DNA from: Clostridiales bacterium
Lineage (GTDB): Bacteria; Bacillota; Clostridia; Christensenellales; Aristaeellaceae
Length of the DNA: 32,660 nucleotides
NCBI GenBank assembly: GCA_015056245.1
Contig: SVGQ01000026.1
Span: forward strand, 1 to 32,660
Reading direction: 5' to 3'
Below, piece after piece: positions 1 through 9,756 of the stretch. Every line of letters begins with the position of its first letter. Positions within the stretch are counted from its first letter, which is position 1. A model generated the notes under the pieces. The model searched no databases and had not been told where the DNA came from. It saw only the letters and a program-made list of their open reading frames with translations. The position numbers and the translations under genes are program-made.

Positions 1-17
1 GCGACGGAGGGAAGTGT

Positions 18-119
18 GTGCCCGGTGGGCACTTGCGCGAAGCGCAAAACGACCCGCAGTCGTCAACCGAAGCAAGGGCTGGGCACGGTCAGTGCCCAGA
101 ACGCCGACTGAGGTTGCGG
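18..119. repeat. Tandem hairpin element (intergenic)
   Basis: Short perfect inverted repeats follow each other without a credible gene: 18-23/27-32 (6 bp, loop GGT), 33-38/42-47 (6 bp, loop GAA), 49-53/59-63 (5 bp, loop of 5) and 79-86/92-99 (8 bp, loop of 5). An alternative long-range pairing of 57-62 with 105-110 would enclose the last hairpin. The element runs up to the left edge, so its true start is not visible. It resembles in style, but not in sequence, the triloop hairpin cluster at 18441-18509. It could be a REP-like mobile intergenic repeat or part of a structured RNA. I see no motif of RNase P, tmRNA or SRP RNA in it. Confidence 0.5.
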
Positions 120-157
120 AACATGATGCCCCTGCACCCTGCACTTTGTCAACATCC

Positions 158-187
158 AAAGGCCCCGACGCTTTCGCGCCGGGGCCT
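158..187 (-). terminator. Rho-independent terminator of groS-groL
   Basis: Stem AGGCCCCG (160-167) pairs with CGGGGCCT (180-187). It is extended by CGC/GCG (169-171/176-178) across one mismatch and closed by a TTTC loop. On the minus strand a short T run follows (158-160). It lies 17 bp past the groL stop. Confidence 0.7.
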
Positions 188-203
188 CTCATTGCTTATT
201 CGA

Positions 204-1856
<1,653 letters not shown>

Positions 1857-1868
1857 TTAAAAACAGGC

Positions 1869-2195
<327 letters not shown>

Positions 2196-2222
2196 TTAGC
2201 ACTCGGTTTGGATGAGTGCTAA
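2196..2222 (-). promoter_or_regulatory. CIRCE operator (HrcA binding site)
   Basis: A perfect CIRCE inverted repeat, TTAGCACTC (2196-2204), 9-bp spacer, GAGTGCTAA (2214-2222). HrcA binds this element in Gram-positive bacteria and represses class I heat-shock genes; GroEL itself keeps HrcA active. It lies between the predicted groES promoter and the groES ribosome-binding site, at the expected transcription start. Confidence 0.97.
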
Positions 2223-2233
2223 CAACAGTTGTT

Positions 2234-2262
2234 AGTTTACGTTATTTCTGCCATGGGTGCAA
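2234..2262 (-). promoter_or_regulatory. Predicted sigma-A promoter of groS-groL
   Basis: On the minus strand, TTGCAC (2257-2262), 17-bp spacer, TAAACT (2234-2239). The match to consensus is modest, but the implied start near 2227 puts CIRCE exactly at the start of the transcript, which is the usual arrangement. The rest of the 305-bp gap between groS and mutY is AT-rich and holds only the mutY -10 region. Confidence 0.55.
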
Positions 2263-2422
2263 GCGGAAAATCGGTCAAAATTCCAGAAATTTTCCATTAT
2301 CGGGTTCAATATTTTGAATTTACTAAATATTTTCTTGAATTATTTTTGATTTTCACTTGTTTTTACGTTTTTACTGCTGATTTCATTTTACAAATCAGCC
2401 ATACTGGCGCAAAGAACCCACC

Positions 2423-2433
2423 TATGGTACAAT
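2423..2433 (+). promoter_or_regulatory. Extended -10 promoter of mutY
   Basis: TATGGTACAAT matches the Gram-positive extended -10 form TRTGN-TANAAT. It is 25 bp before the mutY ATG. No convincing -35 hexamer is present, which fits an extended -10 promoter. Confidence 0.5.
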
Positions 2434-2458
2434 GCAAGCCGAGAGGAGGGGAAATGCC

Positions 2459-3514
2459 ATGCCTCAGAAGCCTTCGAAAATGCTGCTGAAATGGTACGAC
2501 TCGGTGAAACGGGATCTGCCGTGGCGGCGCACCCGTGATCCCTACCATATCTGGCTGAGTGAGATCATGCTGCAACAGACCCGGGTGGAAACGGTGAAAG
2601 GCTATTACGCTCGTTTTCTGGAGCGTTGCCCCACGGTGGAAGCGCTGGCCTCAGCCCCGGAGGAAACTGTGCTGAAGTTGTGGGAAGGCCTCGGATACTA
2701 CAGCCGCGCCCGGAACCTGCAAAAAGCAGCCAAGGTGATCATGAATGACCATGGCGGTGTGTTTCCCTCCGACTACGAAAGCATCCTGAAACTGCCCGGT
2801 ATCGGCCCCTACACCGCCGGAGCTATCGCCAGCATCGCTTTCGGGATCCCCGTTCCGGCAGTGGACGGCAACGTGTACCGGGTGGCATCCCGTTTTTTCG
2901 GCGTGCGGGAAGATGTGGGTATCCCCTCCGTGCAGCGGCAGATTCGCCAGTTGGTTGAGGAAAGCATCCCGGATGATCGCCCCGGCGACTACAATCAGGC
3001 CCTGATGGAACTGGGCGCGACCCTGTGCAGTCCTCAGCATCCCGACTGCGAACGCTGCCCGTGGGCTGCCCTGTGCGATGCCTGCCGGGAAGGCGATCAG
3101 GACAGCCTGCCCATTCACGAGAAGAAACAGGCACCCAAAGCCATGGATGTGGCGGTATGCCTGCTGACCCACGGAAACCGGGTGCTGGTACTTCCCCGCA
3201 AGGAGCGTATGCTGAAGGGGCTGTATGTATTCTGGCTCACCGAGGAAGAAACGGACGCATCCCGGGTGCAGGAACTGCTTGCGGAAGACGGACTGGCAGC
3301 ATCTTTTACCGCACATCTGGGCGAGGCAAAGCATGTGTTCACCCACCGGGTATGGCAGATGCAGCTGCTGCATTATGAGCTGAAAAGCCTGCCGGATGAG
3401 GCGTGGATGGCACAGCATCAGGCAAAAATGGTGACCGCAGAAGAACTGGCCGCGCTGCCCATGCCCACTGCCATCAAGGTGGCCCGGAGGAAGGCCATGG
3501 AGCTGCTTGATTAA
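2459..3514 (+). CDS. mutY: A/G-specific adenine DNA glycosylase MutY
   Basis: MutY removes adenine mispaired with 8-oxoguanine, preventing G:C to T:A mutations. The 351-residue protein has the full set of features: catalytic Glu35 in SEIMLQQT, the helix-hairpin-helix LPGIGPYTAGA (about 112-122) with catalytic Asp136 in AVDGNV, the Fe-S cluster ligands C190-x6-C197-x2-C200-x5-C206, and a C-terminal NUDIX-like domain (from about 225) with the 8-oxoG-recognition segment KHVFTHRVW. ATG 2459 is chosen because AGGAGGGG (2444-2451) is 7 bp upstream; earlier in-frame codons lie ahead of that site. It is monocistronic, between an extended -10 promoter and a strong bidirectional terminator. Confidence 0.96.
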   Translation: MPQKPSKMLLKWYDSVKRDLPWRRTRDPYHIWLSEIMLQQTRVETVKGYYARFLERCPTVEALASAPEETVLKLWEGLGYYSRARNLQKAAKVIMNDHGGVFPSDYESILKLPGIGPYTAGAIASIAFGIPVPAVDGNVYRVASRFFGVREDVGIPSVQRQIRQLVEESIPDDRPGDYNQALMELGATLCSPQHPDCERCPWAALCDACREGDQDSLPIHEKKQAPKAMDVAVCLLTHGNRVLVLPRKERMLKGLYVFWLTEEETDASRVQELLAEDGLAASFTAHLGEAKHVFTHRVWQMQLLHYELKSLPDEAWMAQHQAKMVTAEELAALPMPTAIKVARRKAMELLD

Positions 3515-3525
3515 CCCAATAGCAA

Positions 3526-3567
3526 AGCCGCCCACTCGCTGATTTTCAACGAGTGGGCGGCTCCTTT
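3526..3567. terminator. Bidirectional terminator between mutY and the anti-sigma gene
   Basis: A 13-bp perfect stem, 3526-3538 with 3550-3562, and an 11-nt loop. It is followed by CCTTTTC on the plus strand and by TTT on the minus strand. It serves mutY (plus) and the sigma/anti-sigma operon (minus), which converge here. Confidence 0.85.
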
Positions 3568-4512
3568 TCACCGAATACTCAGTTCAAAAGCAATCTCGCC
3601 ATCCTGACCGCCCTGATACAGTTGTTCATCATCCTCTGTATACAGCGTAGTCGTAAAGGGCACGGTGAAAGTGATCTTGCCATCCTCATCCTCCAGAATG
3701 GCACGGCGGATTTCCAGATTGGCTGCAAGCCGTTCTTCCATATAGGCGGCGTATTCCGGCATCTGGGCAATCTGCTGGCGCATGGTTTCCTCGTAGCTGT
3801 CTTCCAGCATATCCAGTCGCACTTCCAGCACCGTATGCACCACACCATCATCGGTCACAAAGGCATCCATGCTGGAGCCATCGCCCAGAACCACATTGCC
3901 ATTGAGATGCACATTGCCTGTATCCAGCAGCAATAGCTGCTTGCCCGGTGTTACCATCTGTTCAACCGGTCCGAAACCATCCCGGGTCCAAAGCCAATGC
4001 ACCGCACGATCCTCACCGTCCGATGCGGGCTGTTCTGCGCCACCCTTGCCCACGTAAGCACCATCCGCATCCAGATTCCACATGGGGTGCAGCTCATAGG
4101 TTTCCGGCTCCTTGGGGGTTGCCGTCAGCGACACCACCATCACCTGCTCTTCCCGCGCCCACGAAGCTTCTGTGACCTGAACGTGGATCCATTCATCCCC
4201 AGTAGCTGATTGGGCTAAGCCGGACTGCAGATTGCCCATGATGGCGGCATGCTTCTCCGGCTCGTGTTCCTGATAAGCTGTAAAGCGTGTGTCATAATAC
4301 CAATCCAGTCCATATTGAATAACCGCATAGGCTGTTGCCATGCAGAGCACTGCCAGCAACGCCCAGATGAGCACCGCGTGAAGAGTCAATCGTTTCACAG
4401 TTGCATCCTCCTTTTGTGCGGGGAGTCCGTGAAGCATTCGTTCCATCCGCTGAGCAAAAGCTTCCTCCATGGAGGGATACAGTTGTTGCAAACGGTTCTG
4501 ATCCAGTTTCAT
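3568..4512 (-). CDS. Membrane anti-sigma-like protein (DUF4179-type architecture)
   Basis: A 314-residue protein with a cytoplasmic N-terminus (1-42), one transmembrane helix (about 44-66) and an extracytoplasmic beta-rich domain. This is the usual plan of Clostridial anti-sigma factors encoded with ECF sigma factors. Its ATG overlaps the sigma stop codon (TGATG), so the two are translationally coupled, and the sigma gene's GGAGGTG end serves as its ribosome-binding site. The presumed role is to hold the sigma factor at the membrane until an envelope signal arrives; this rests on architecture and position, since no catalytic motif is visible. A GTG one codon upstream (4515) is an alternative start. 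Confidence 0.75.
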   Translation of the reverse strand: MKLDQNRLQQLYPSMEEAFAQRMERMLHGLPAQKEDATVKRLTLHAVLIWALLAVLCMATAYAVIQYGLDWYYDTRFTAYQEHEPEKHAAIMGNLQSGLAQSATGDEWIHVQVTEASWAREEQVMVVSLTATPKEPETYELHPMWNLDADGAYVGKGGAEQPASDGEDRAVHWLWTRDGFGPVEQMVTPGKQLLLLDTGNVHLNGNVVLGDGSSMDAFVTDDGVVHTVLEVRLDMLEDSYEETMRQQIAQMPEYAAYMEERLAANLEIRRAILEDEDGKITFTVPFTTTLYTEDDEQLYQGGQDGEIAFELSIR

Positions 4513-4976
4513 CACAGCTCCACCTCCTCGCTGAGCACCTTCCTGAGTTGCTTCCTTGCCCGGAACAACCGGTTTTTCACGCTGGAAATCGACAGTTTCA
4601 TAGCGCTTGCCACCTCCGCTTCCCGCATGCCTTCCATATATTTCAGCAGAAACGGCGTACGAAGGTTTTCCGGCAAGGAATGAATCGCATCATACAGGCC
4701 TGAATCCTCCGGAGGAGGCTCTGCCACTTCGATCAGCTCGCTGGGCTGGCAGCGTCTCCGCCGCCGAAGCAGTGTATAGCATTCATTGATGACAATCCGC
4801 ATCAGCCACGCCATCTCCAGCCCATCCCGGGCCGAAGCCCGGGCTTTCCATGCATTGAGCAACGCCTGCTGCACCGCATCCTCCGCATCCGTGCGGTTGC
4901 CTACGATACTGTAGGCCATCCTGTACAGTGCGGGCATGCTTTGCTGACTTATGGCGACGAACTTGTTCTCATCCAT
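4512..4976 (-). CDS. ECF-type RNA polymerase sigma factor
   Basis: A 154-residue sigma-70 family protein of group IV. Region 2 is about residues 13-75 (MAYSIVGNRTDAEDAVQQAL then WLMRIVINECYTLLRR, the core-binding and -10-recognition part). Region 4 is about 98-150 (LPENLRTPFLLKYMEGM then EVASAMKLSISSVKNRLFRARK, the -35-binding helix-turn-helix). The start at 4976 has GGAGGAG 7 bp upstream; the in-frame extension to 5006 lies ahead of that site. It is encoded with its likely anti-sigma factor, and a possible self-recognised promoter lies upstream (5011-5037). Confidence 0.93.
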   Translation of the reverse strand: MDENKFVAISQQSMPALYRMAYSIVGNRTDAEDAVQQALLNAWKARASARDGLEMAWLMRIVINECYTLLRRRRRCQPSELIEVAEPPPEDSGLYDAIHSLPENLRTPFLLKYMEGMREAEVASAMKLSISSVKNRLFRARKQLRKVLSEEVEL

Positions 4977-5010
4977 TGCTGCTCCTCCGGTCTTTTGAGA
5001 TCTCACCTAT

Positions 5011-5037
5011 ATAACGCACGGGGCGCAGAAAAAGTTA
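5011..5037 (-). promoter_or_regulatory. Possible autoregulatory ECF promoter
   Basis: On the minus strand TAACTT (5032-5037) is followed after 15 bp by CGTTAT (5011-5016). This resembles the AAC-type -35 and CGT-type -10 elements of many ECF promoters and sits 35 bp before the sigma start. Only one example is available here, so it is tentative. Confidence 0.35.
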
Positions 5038-5068
5038 GGGAGTAGAAGAAATTTTTCGGATCATGCAA

Positions 5069-5102
5069 ACAGGAGGTCGCGATTCTGTTCGCAGCCTCCT
5101 GT
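5069..5102 (-). terminator. Probable terminator of the GH74 gene
   Basis: Stem ACAGGAGG (5069-5076) with CCTCCTGT (5095-5102), extended by GCGA/TCGC (5079-5082/5089-5092). It starts 18 bp after the stop. The T run is poor, so termination may be weak. Confidence 0.45.
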
Positions 5103-5120
5103 CTGTGACTATTCTTCTTG

Positions 5121-7397
5121 TTACTTTTCCACCCCATACAACAGTCCCGTGGACCCCGTAGCGATAAAGAACCGCCCGAAGACCCGCTTATCGCCATCAA
5201 TGGAATGGATACGCCCGAACATCTGGCGATCCGTGTTCAGCTTCTGGCAGGTGGCGCACTCGTCAAAGCTGCGGTAGAAGCCATATGTGCCGCCAATAGA
5301 ACCGTTAAAGTAAAGCGCTTTGGGCTGACTGGCATAATCGCCGCCGGGACAGCCCAGCCCCAATCCCACACAGAATACTTGATCACCTTCTGGGGTGAGA
5401 CGTGTACCGGTGAGGGCATCGCTGGCGGCATCATAGTGCAGCTTCCACAGACCGCCTGCGCCCGTGGCGATGTACAGATCGCCGGGCTGACCGGCTGCCG
5501 CCCGGATCTCCGTCTGGTCGGCGCAGTCCACCAAGCCAAAGTTAGCCTCAGGGAAACCCGCCGGAGCCACCCGCTGACGGAAGGTATCGCCGCCATCGGT
5601 GGACACATACAGCTGCCCTGCCTCACCAAAGCCATAGAACACATGGGGCAGGCAGCGGTCAGCAATGGGTTTCATCAGACCTTCTGCCGGCTTGCCGTTC
5701 AGATCCAGCACCTGACTGCGCTGGAAAGTGGCTCCGGCATCATGGCTCACCAGCAAATAACGGGTGTGCAGGGCGATGCGCTCCGGCAGCGCCCACATAT
5801 AGGTACTGCCGTTTGCGGACAGGGCAACCCAACCCGCATTGGTGTTCACGCCGGAGATTTTCGTCAGCAGGGCATCCAGCTCGTCACCGAGACCCATGGG
5901 CATGGCAAGCCGTGTCCACGTTTTTGCCCCGTCCCGGCTGACGATCAGGCCGCCCTTGGTGCGCCCCGTCCAGTTGCCCCGGGCGGTGACGGCGATATGA
6001 TCCGGGTCGGCATCAGGCCAGTCACAGCTGAGGCAGGTGATATACCGGTTGCCCTCCGCATCATCGAAGGAATTGTCGCAATGTTTGTCCACATCGGTGA
6101 AAGCAAAGCCGCCAAGATCGCCGATCATGTCCAGCACCTGCACCCGCCCGGAAGCCGGGGCATGCACATTGATATGCACCGTTTCTTCCATGCCGTCGCA
6201 CCAGTCCTGCCAGACAACGGTTTCCTCCTGCAGATTCCTGGTGCGGAAAGTACCGGTACCGGTGTTGAACCAGGCAGTACCGGGGCGGTGGGGATCCATC
6301 TTCACATCGGTGAGCCAGTGGATCAGGTTTTTGCCCCCGTTGTAACATGGCTTCATATAGGACAGGCGGAAGTCCATGCAGCCTGTATGCAGGCCATGGA
6401 GCACCTTGCGCCAGCTCTGCCCCTGATCGTCTGAGACATAGATCGCATCTCCATCCTGACGGTGGATGGTGGCGGTGATCAGCAGCCCATGCCGGGCATC
6501 TATGGCGGAGAACCCCCAGTTGCCGTACTCCGGGGTGATATCCTCCGGCATGCCAAGGCTATCCGGCAAAAGGGCATAGCGGGCGATACGCCCGCAGGAG
6601 CAGTCGCCGCTGTCGCAGGTGTAACCCCGCTCCACATTCTGGCTCTTGGGGCCGTTGGCAGAGAAACTCACATACAGATACTTGCCATCGAAAGAGCAGC
6701 GCTGAGCCACCAAACCGTGCAGTTTGCTGCCCTCCACGGTTTCATAGGCAGGCTGCGGCACAGGGGCAAAGGTTTTGCCGCCGTCATAGGAGGCGTACAG
6801 GCTGTTGCCACGGTAATCGTCTTTACGGCAGGCGATGCCCTCGGTGCCCACCAGCAGCAGCTTTCCCTGCCGGGCTACCATAGTGCAGGCAGTTTCCGGC
6901 ATGGCATCCACAGGCGTCCATGTGCTGCCTTCATCCCGACTGACCCACAGGCCGTCCTTTTGCGTGGCAAACCACAGGACTGACGAATCATGGCAGTCCA
7001 CCACAAGCCGCTCCCCCGCACCCCGTCCATGCAGATTGCCATGGGCGTACACGGGCAGTTCCACCCGCCGGAAGGTCTCGCCATCATTATCGGAGATGGT
7101 CAACAGGGCGTTGCCATCCGGGTTCCATAGGCCGCTGACAATATACAGCCGCCCGGGATCGCGCGGATCCAGCGCAAGAGAAATGGGACAGGCTTCCCGC
7201 AGATCCTCATGGGACACATGGTCAATCAGGCTGATCCACTGTTGCCGGTCGTAGTCGAAACGATAGACACCGCCGATATCCGTGCGGCAGTACATCACCC
7301 GGGGATCGGTGGGATGGAATTGAAAACCGGTCACATAGCCGCCGCCCCCAATGGGCAGATGGCGGTATTCATAAGGAATGGAAAGAATGGGAATCAC
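5121..7397 (-). CDS. GH74-type xyloglucanase-like glycoside hydrolase, no signal peptide
   Basis: A 758-residue protein built of sialidase-like (BNR/Asp-box) beta-propeller repeats, e.g. SRDEGSTW, SYDGGKTF, SDDQGQSW, SRDGAKTW, SHDAGATF, STDGGDTF. The N-terminus (LPIGGGGYVTG, then YCRTDIGGVYRF with Asp40) and TDVKMDPHRPGTAW match family GH74, which cuts xyloglucan by inversion using two Asp residues. Where many members read SADGS before a Trp, this one reads SANGS (Asn529). There is no signal peptide, so it probably acts on imported oligosaccharides in the cytoplasm. A Cys-rich insert (C261, C266, C268) is unusual. The start is GTG 7397 with a weak AAAGG site. It is monocistronic with its own promoter. 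Substrate is inferred from the family only. Confidence 0.8.
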   Translation of the reverse strand: MIPILSIPYEYRHLPIGGGGYVTGFQFHPTDPRVMYCRTDIGGVYRFDYDRQQWISLIDHVSHEDLREACPISLALDPRDPGRLYIVSGLWNPDGNALLTISDNDGETFRRVELPVYAHGNLHGRGAGERLVVDCHDSSVLWFATQKDGLWVSRDEGSTWTPVDAMPETACTMVARQGKLLLVGTEGIACRKDDYRGNSLYASYDGGKTFAPVPQPAYETVEGSKLHGLVAQRCSFDGKYLYVSFSANGPKSQNVERGYTCDSGDCSCGRIARYALLPDSLGMPEDITPEYGNWGFSAIDARHGLLITATIHRQDGDAIYVSDDQGQSWRKVLHGLHTGCMDFRLSYMKPCYNGGKNLIHWLTDVKMDPHRPGTAWFNTGTGTFRTRNLQEETVVWQDWCDGMEETVHINVHAPASGRVQVLDMIGDLGGFAFTDVDKHCDNSFDDAEGNRYITCLSCDWPDADPDHIAVTARGNWTGRTKGGLIVSRDGAKTWTRLAMPMGLGDELDALLTKISGVNTNAGWVALSANGSTYMWALPERIALHTRYLLVSHDAGATFQRSQVLDLNGKPAEGLMKPIADRCLPHVFYGFGEAGQLYVSTDGGDTFRQRVAPAGFPEANFGLVDCADQTEIRAAAGQPGDLYIATGAGGLWKLHYDAASDALTGTRLTPEGDQVFCVGLGLGCPGGDYASQPKALYFNGSIGGTYGFYRSFDECATCQKLNTDRQMFGRIHSIDGDKRVFGRFFIATGSTGLLYGVEK

Positions 7398-7425
7398 GTG
7401 CCTTTCGTATAGTTGAGCAGCGACG

Positions 7426-7454
7426 ATTATAGCACAACGCAGGGCGGCGGTACA
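7426..7454 (-). promoter_or_regulatory. Promoter of the GH74 gene (extended -10)
   Basis: On the minus strand, TGTACC (7449-7454), 17 bp, then a perfect TATAAT (7426-7431) preceded by TG-N. The string TTGTGCTATAAT is identical at the envelope-operon promoter (30091-30119). Confidence 0.7.
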
Positions 7455-7501
7455 GAGGATTCACGGAATAACGAACACAATTTTCGACCTACCCACAAAA
7501 C

Positions 7502-7541
7502 AAAAATGCCTGCCGGACTGTATTGGCACAGCGGCAGACAT
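7502..7541 (-). terminator. Terminator of the malic enzyme / YjbR-GNAT operon
   Basis: A 10-bp stem, 7506-7515 with 7532-7541, containing one pair that is G-U in the minus-strand RNA. It is followed on the minus strand by TTTTTG and then TTTTG. It lies 26 bp past the stop codon. Confidence 0.8.
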
Positions 7542-7566
7542 GTTTTCATCGATGAGGCGGCGTTTT

Positions 7567-8412
7567 TCAACGGATCATGGCCTGACAAGGCCACTTCTGC
7601 CCCATGCAGGTATCCATGCGCAGGGGAACATTCTCGTCCCGGATGAAACCATTGGATTCATAGCAGCGCAAAGCAGCGGGGTTATTCTGATATACGGACA
7701 GGTGCAGGCTCTCGGCTTTCAGCTGCTTGCGGGCGTGGTAAACAGCGCAGGCCATCATGCGCTTGCCAAGGCCCTGACCCCGCAACGCAGGATCGGTGAC
7801 CACATAGCCAAAGCGGATGCCATGCTCCCGGTCCTTTTGCGGAAACGCCACCACAAATCCGGCAGGCCGACCCTGCCACAGCCAGATCATCGGATGACCC
7901 AGAGGAAACTGCGCCATGCGGTCGTTGAACATCCCGGGGGCGAGAGGCCATTGCCCCACAGACCCGGCGGACCAGCGCCAGTAGGTTTCCTCGTTGGGGA
8001 TCCAGCTCTGTACAAGAGCTTCGTCATCGGCTGCGTAGGGGCGCAGGCTGCCCACTACCGCCTCCCGGGCGGTGCGGCTCAGGCTGTCCAGCGCGCAATC
8101 GTAGCTGTGGAACAGCATTTGCCGCAGCACCTCATCGGGCACGGTGCCATCCATGGTAAGGGTATTGTTGTAGGGCTGCTGCACCGGCGGGCAATGCCAG
8201 CCGCGGCGCACCGTACCGGGATACTGCTGCCGCCAGTCCATGCCCCGATTGGGCTCGCACTTGAAGCTGACCCAGCCCGGCATGGGCATAAAGGAAGCGA
8301 AGATGCGCCCATGGGGCCCGATGCGCACGCACACGCTCTCCGGGCCGAAGGGGCTTTCCGTGCAGGCGGCGGGCAGGGTCTGGGCCAGTTCCATCAATTC
8401 AGGAAGAGTCAT
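7567..8412 (-). CDS. Fusion of an MmcQ/YjbR-like domain and a GNAT acetyltransferase
   Basis: A 281-residue two-domain protein. Residues 1-115 look like the MmcQ/YjbR (CyaY-like fold) family: CTESPFGPES near the start, FMPMPGWVSFKCEPNRG, then YNNTLTMDGTVPDEVLRQML. Residues 125-265 are a GNAT N-acetyltransferase, with the acetyl-CoA loop RGQGLGK (211-217) after the VTDPAL strand and the C-terminal NPAALRCYESNGF (244-256). Substrate is unknown. It begins 4 bp after the malic enzyme stop and is its operon partner; the site GAGG lies inside the end of that gene. YjbR-like and GNAT proteins are usually separate, so the joint polypeptide is notable. The fold of the first half is by resemblance only. 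Confidence 0.8.
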   Translation of the reverse strand: MTLPELMELAQTLPAACTESPFGPESVCVRIGPHGRIFASFMPMPGWVSFKCEPNRGMDWRQQYPGTVRRGWHCPPVQQPYNNTLTMDGTVPDEVLRQMLFHSYDCALDSLSRTAREAVVGSLRPYAADDEALVQSWIPNEETYWRWSAGSVGQWPLAPGMFNDRMAQFPLGHPMIWLWQGRPAGFVVAFPQKDREHGIRFGYVVTDPALRGQGLGKRMMACAVYHARKQLKAESLHLSVYQNNPAALRCYESNGFIRDENVPLRMDTCMGQKWPCQAMIR

Positions 8413-8416
8413 TCAA

Positions 8417-9604
8417 TCAGTCCTCTTTCAGGGGCAGGCGGGCTACCCCGCTGTTCACAGCAGCTTTGGCGACCGCTTTGGCAACCGTCTTGCCAACCCG
8501 GGAATCAAAGGCCTTGGGGAGGATGTACTCGGCAGTCAGCTCCTCATCGGACACCAGCGAAGCGATCGCCAGCGAAGCCGCCATTTTCATTTCATCGTTG
8601 ATATCCCGGGCACGCACATCCAATGCGCCGCGGAAGATGCCGGGAAAGGCCAGCACATTGTTGATCTGGTTGGGATAATCGCTGCGGCCCGTGCCCACCA
8701 CAGCTGCTCCGCCAGCCTTGGCATCCTCGGGCATGATCTCCGGCACCGGGTTTGCCATGGGGAATACGATGGGGTTTTCCGCCATGGTGGCAATCAACTC
8801 CGGCTTCAACACGCCGGGCACGCTGACACCAATGAACACATCCGCACCGCGGATAGCCTCCGCCAGACCGCCGGTGAGATGGCGTTTGTTGGTCACATGG
8901 CACATTTCCTCCTGAGCGGGGCTCAGATGCTCCCGGCCCTCCACCACGATGCCATGCTTGCCCAGCAGGATCAAATCGCCCACGCCGAAATGCTGGAGAT
9001 GCTTGGCAATGGCGATGCCCGCAGAACCCGCGCCGTTGATGACGCAGGTGATATCCTCCATCTTTTTGCCCACCAGCTTGAGGGCATTGATCAGCGCAGC
9101 CGCAACCACCACGGCAGTGCCGTGCTGGTCATCGTGGAAGACGGGAATATCGCAGATTTCCTTCAGCCTGCGCTCGATCTCAAAGCAGCGGGGCGCGCCG
9201 ATATCCTCCAGATTGATACCGCCGAAGCTGCCGGAGAGCAGATACACCGTGCGGACGATCTCGTCCACATCCTTGCTTTTGATGCACAGAGGAAAGGCAT
9301 CCACATCGCCAAATTCCTTGAAAAGGACACACTTGCCCTCCATCACCGGCATGCCCGCCTCGGGGCCGATATCGCCAAGGCCCAGTACTGCTGTGCCATC
9401 GGTGACCACTGCCACCAGATTGTGGCGGCGGGTCAGCTCGTAAGATTTATCCACATCCGCATGGATCGCCATGCAGGGCTCTGCTACGCCGGGGGTATAG
9501 GCCAGCGACAGGGCGCGGCTGTCCTCCACCTTGGCTCGGGCCACCACTTCCAGCTTGCCTGCCCACTCATAGTGCTTTTGAAGGGATTCCTCTCGAATAT
9601 CCAT
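8417..9604 (-). CDS. NAD(P)-dependent malic enzyme (short bacterial type)
   Basis: Oxidative decarboxylation of malate to pyruvate and CO2, feeding pyruvate and reduced cofactor to fermentation. The 395-residue length fits the short form without a phosphotransacetylase domain. Visible features are the catalytic Tyr36 in SLAYTPGVAEPC, the Lys-containing MEGKCVLFKEFG, the metal-binding GGINLEDI and FHDDQHGTA motifs, the Rossmann loop GAGSAGIAIAKHL, and NPVPEIMPEDA with NQINNVLAFPGIFRGALD near the end. ATG 9604 is preceded by AAGGAG at about 11 bp. Promoter at 9647-9675; it is first of a two-gene operon with the YjbR-GNAT fusion. Cofactor preference cannot be read with confidence. Confidence 0.95.
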   Translation of the reverse strand: MDIREESLQKHYEWAGKLEVVARAKVEDSRALSLAYTPGVAEPCMAIHADVDKSYELTRRHNLVAVVTDGTAVLGLGDIGPEAGMPVMEGKCVLFKEFGDVDAFPLCIKSKDVDEIVRTVYLLSGSFGGINLEDIGAPRCFEIERRLKEICDIPVFHDDQHGTAVVVAAALINALKLVGKKMEDITCVINGAGSAGIAIAKHLQHFGVGDLILLGKHGIVVEGREHLSPAQEEMCHVTNKRHLTGGLAEAIRGADVFIGVSVPGVLKPELIATMAENPIVFPMANPVPEIMPEDAKAGGAAVVGTGRSDYPNQINNVLAFPGIFRGALDVRARDINDEMKMAASLAIASLVSDEELTAEYILPKAFDSRVGKTVAKAVAKAAVNSGVARLPLKED

Positions 9605-9646
9605 CCGTTGATACGCTCCTTCGGTAAAAGTGCAATATACCGGTTC

Positions 9647-9675
9647 ATTTTAGCATTATTCCATGGCATCCGCAA
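9647..9675 (-). promoter_or_regulatory. Promoter of the malic enzyme operon
   Basis: On the minus strand, TTGCGG (9670-9675), 17 bp, TAAAAT (9647-9652). It lies back to back with the MFS promoter (9698-9725). Confidence 0.65.
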
Positions 9676-9697
9676 CCAAGGGACAGGATTTATACAC

Positions 9698-9725
9698 TTG
9701 ACAAAACCTTTTCTTCTGTTATCAT
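9698..9725 (+). promoter_or_regulatory. Promoter of the MFS transporter gene
   Basis: Perfect -35 TTGACA (9698-9703), 16 bp, TATCAT (9720-9725), 31 bp before the ATG. Confidence 0.75.
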
Positions 9726-9756
9726 CTTCCCCGAATACCACAAAGGAGAAACGCCC